Of a stretch of 64,000 bases of DNA, positions 63,389-64,000 are shown piece by piece. This DNA comes from Stomorhina lunata (Eukaryota > Arthropoda > Insecta > Diptera > Rhiniidae). The stretch covers positions 11,124,686 to 11,188,685 of the forward strand of contig OW121743.1 in assembly GCA_933228675.1 (NCBI GenBank), given 5' to 3'. Every line of letters begins with the position of its first letter. The stretch's first letter is position 1. The notes under the pieces are model-generated. The model was not told the DNA's origin, searched no databases, and saw nothing but the letters and a program-made list of their open reading frames with translations. Made by a program: the position numbers and the translations under genes.

Positions 63389-64000
63389 CAATCTAAGGCG
63401 TTTGATTAATATTTAATTAATTTCAAAGAAATATTAGAGACTTAAATTTATGGTTTTTAGAAATGTGAAAAAAAAATCATGTTGATTTGAAATGAAATCT
63501 TATTGGCTAAACTTCTATATGAAGATTTTTTAAGGTAAAGAAAAAAAATTAAGTGAACTTTTTTTTCATTATTAAAAACTATAAAATTTTCTTTTGAGCA
63601 GTTTAAAAAATTTCCATACATTTTGGTTTCCAGTTCATTTCAATCTAAGGCGTATGATTAATATTCAATTAATTTCAAGGAAATATTAGAGACTTAAATT
63701 TGTGGTTTTAGAAATGTTAAAGAAATCATGTTGATTTGAAATGAAATCTTATTGACTAAACTTCTATGTGAAGTTATTATAAGGCCAAGACAAAAATTTA
63801 AGGTGAACTTTTTTTTCATTATTAAAAATTATTAAATTTTCTTTGGACAGTTTAAAAAATTTCCATACATTTTGGTTTCAAAGAAATATTGGAGACTTAT
63901 ATTTAAAGTTTTAGAAATGTGAAAGAAATTGTGTTGAATTGGACTGAAATCTTAATCAATAAACTTTAAAGTAAAATATTATAAGGCAAAGAAAAAAATT
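63389..64000 (+). repeat. 252-bp tandem repeat, 2.4 copies, running off the window
   Basis: CAATCTAAGGCG occurs at 63389 and 63641. 'gaaatattagagacttaaattt', 'catgttgatttgaaatgaaatctta', 'aacttttttttcattattaaaa' and 'tttccatacattttggttt' follow in both copies. A third copy begins near 63873 with its first ~50 bp missing and is more diverged; it continues to the window end. Confidence 0.92.

Overview
This window is a gene-poor, very AT-rich stretch of animal nuclear DNA. It most likely comes from a higher fly (Diptera). The basis is recognition of a dispersed repeat of the kind common in fly intergenic DNA: blocks reading 'tatgggagctatggtcaaatg...gaccgatt', then 'gacggacatcgct', then an end reading 'ggtgaagggtata' or 'gatggtgggtata'. 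Long A/T homopolymers, several miniature inverted-repeat transposons and tetranucleotide tracts fit the same picture. I found no convincing protein-coding exon, rRNA or tRNA. The long open frames are all by-products of tandem repeats whose unit is a multiple of 3, or whose frames happen to lack stops. The window could be intergenic DNA or the inside of a very large intron; the sequence alone does not decide.

Layout. 0.1-0.85 kb: a transposon-like element with CACAGTGG terminal inverted repeats. 1.3-2.7 kb: a segment present twice, 900 bp apart. 3.8-4.9 kb: three tandem ~340-370 bp units. 5.2-9.0 kb: a satellite-like array of ~397-bp dimers built from two diverged ~200-bp half-units, with single copies near 1.9 and 11 kb. 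12.5-15.1 kb and 16.4-19.6 kb: two arrays of the same 30-bp minisatellite in opposite orientations. 21.3-22.0 kb: a TCTG tract. 22.9-23.8 kb: a ~155-bp tandem repeat. 24.8-26.9 kb: a 21-bp minisatellite whose unit is largely a perfect palindrome. 29.2-30.0 kb: a fly dispersed element in minus orientation with an expanded TCTG tract. 31.5-37.5 kb: a ~30-bp A/T minisatellite interrupted by an 892-bp foldback insertion.

38.5-43.1 kb is a nest of transposons. It holds a 900-bp hAT-like MITE with a perfect 8-bp target duplication, a 210-bp MITE and two copies of the fly dispersed element. 43.6-43.9 kb: a 148-bp tandem duplication. 45.5-49.6, 55.1-56.6 and 58.0-62.7 kb: three more ~31-bp minisatellites. 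50.5-53.5 kb: a tandem array with shrinking units. 63.4 kb to the end: a 252-bp tandem repeat.

The unifying observation is that about 23 kb of the 64 kb is minisatellite with units of 21, 30 or 31 bp. Most of these arrays are built around the six-base palindrome CTATAG, usually inside a longer self-complementary stretch, although the flanking sequences differ between arrays. This is the best candidate here for something not well described. No genes act together in this window; the biology is repeat birth, expansion, inversion and transposon nesting.
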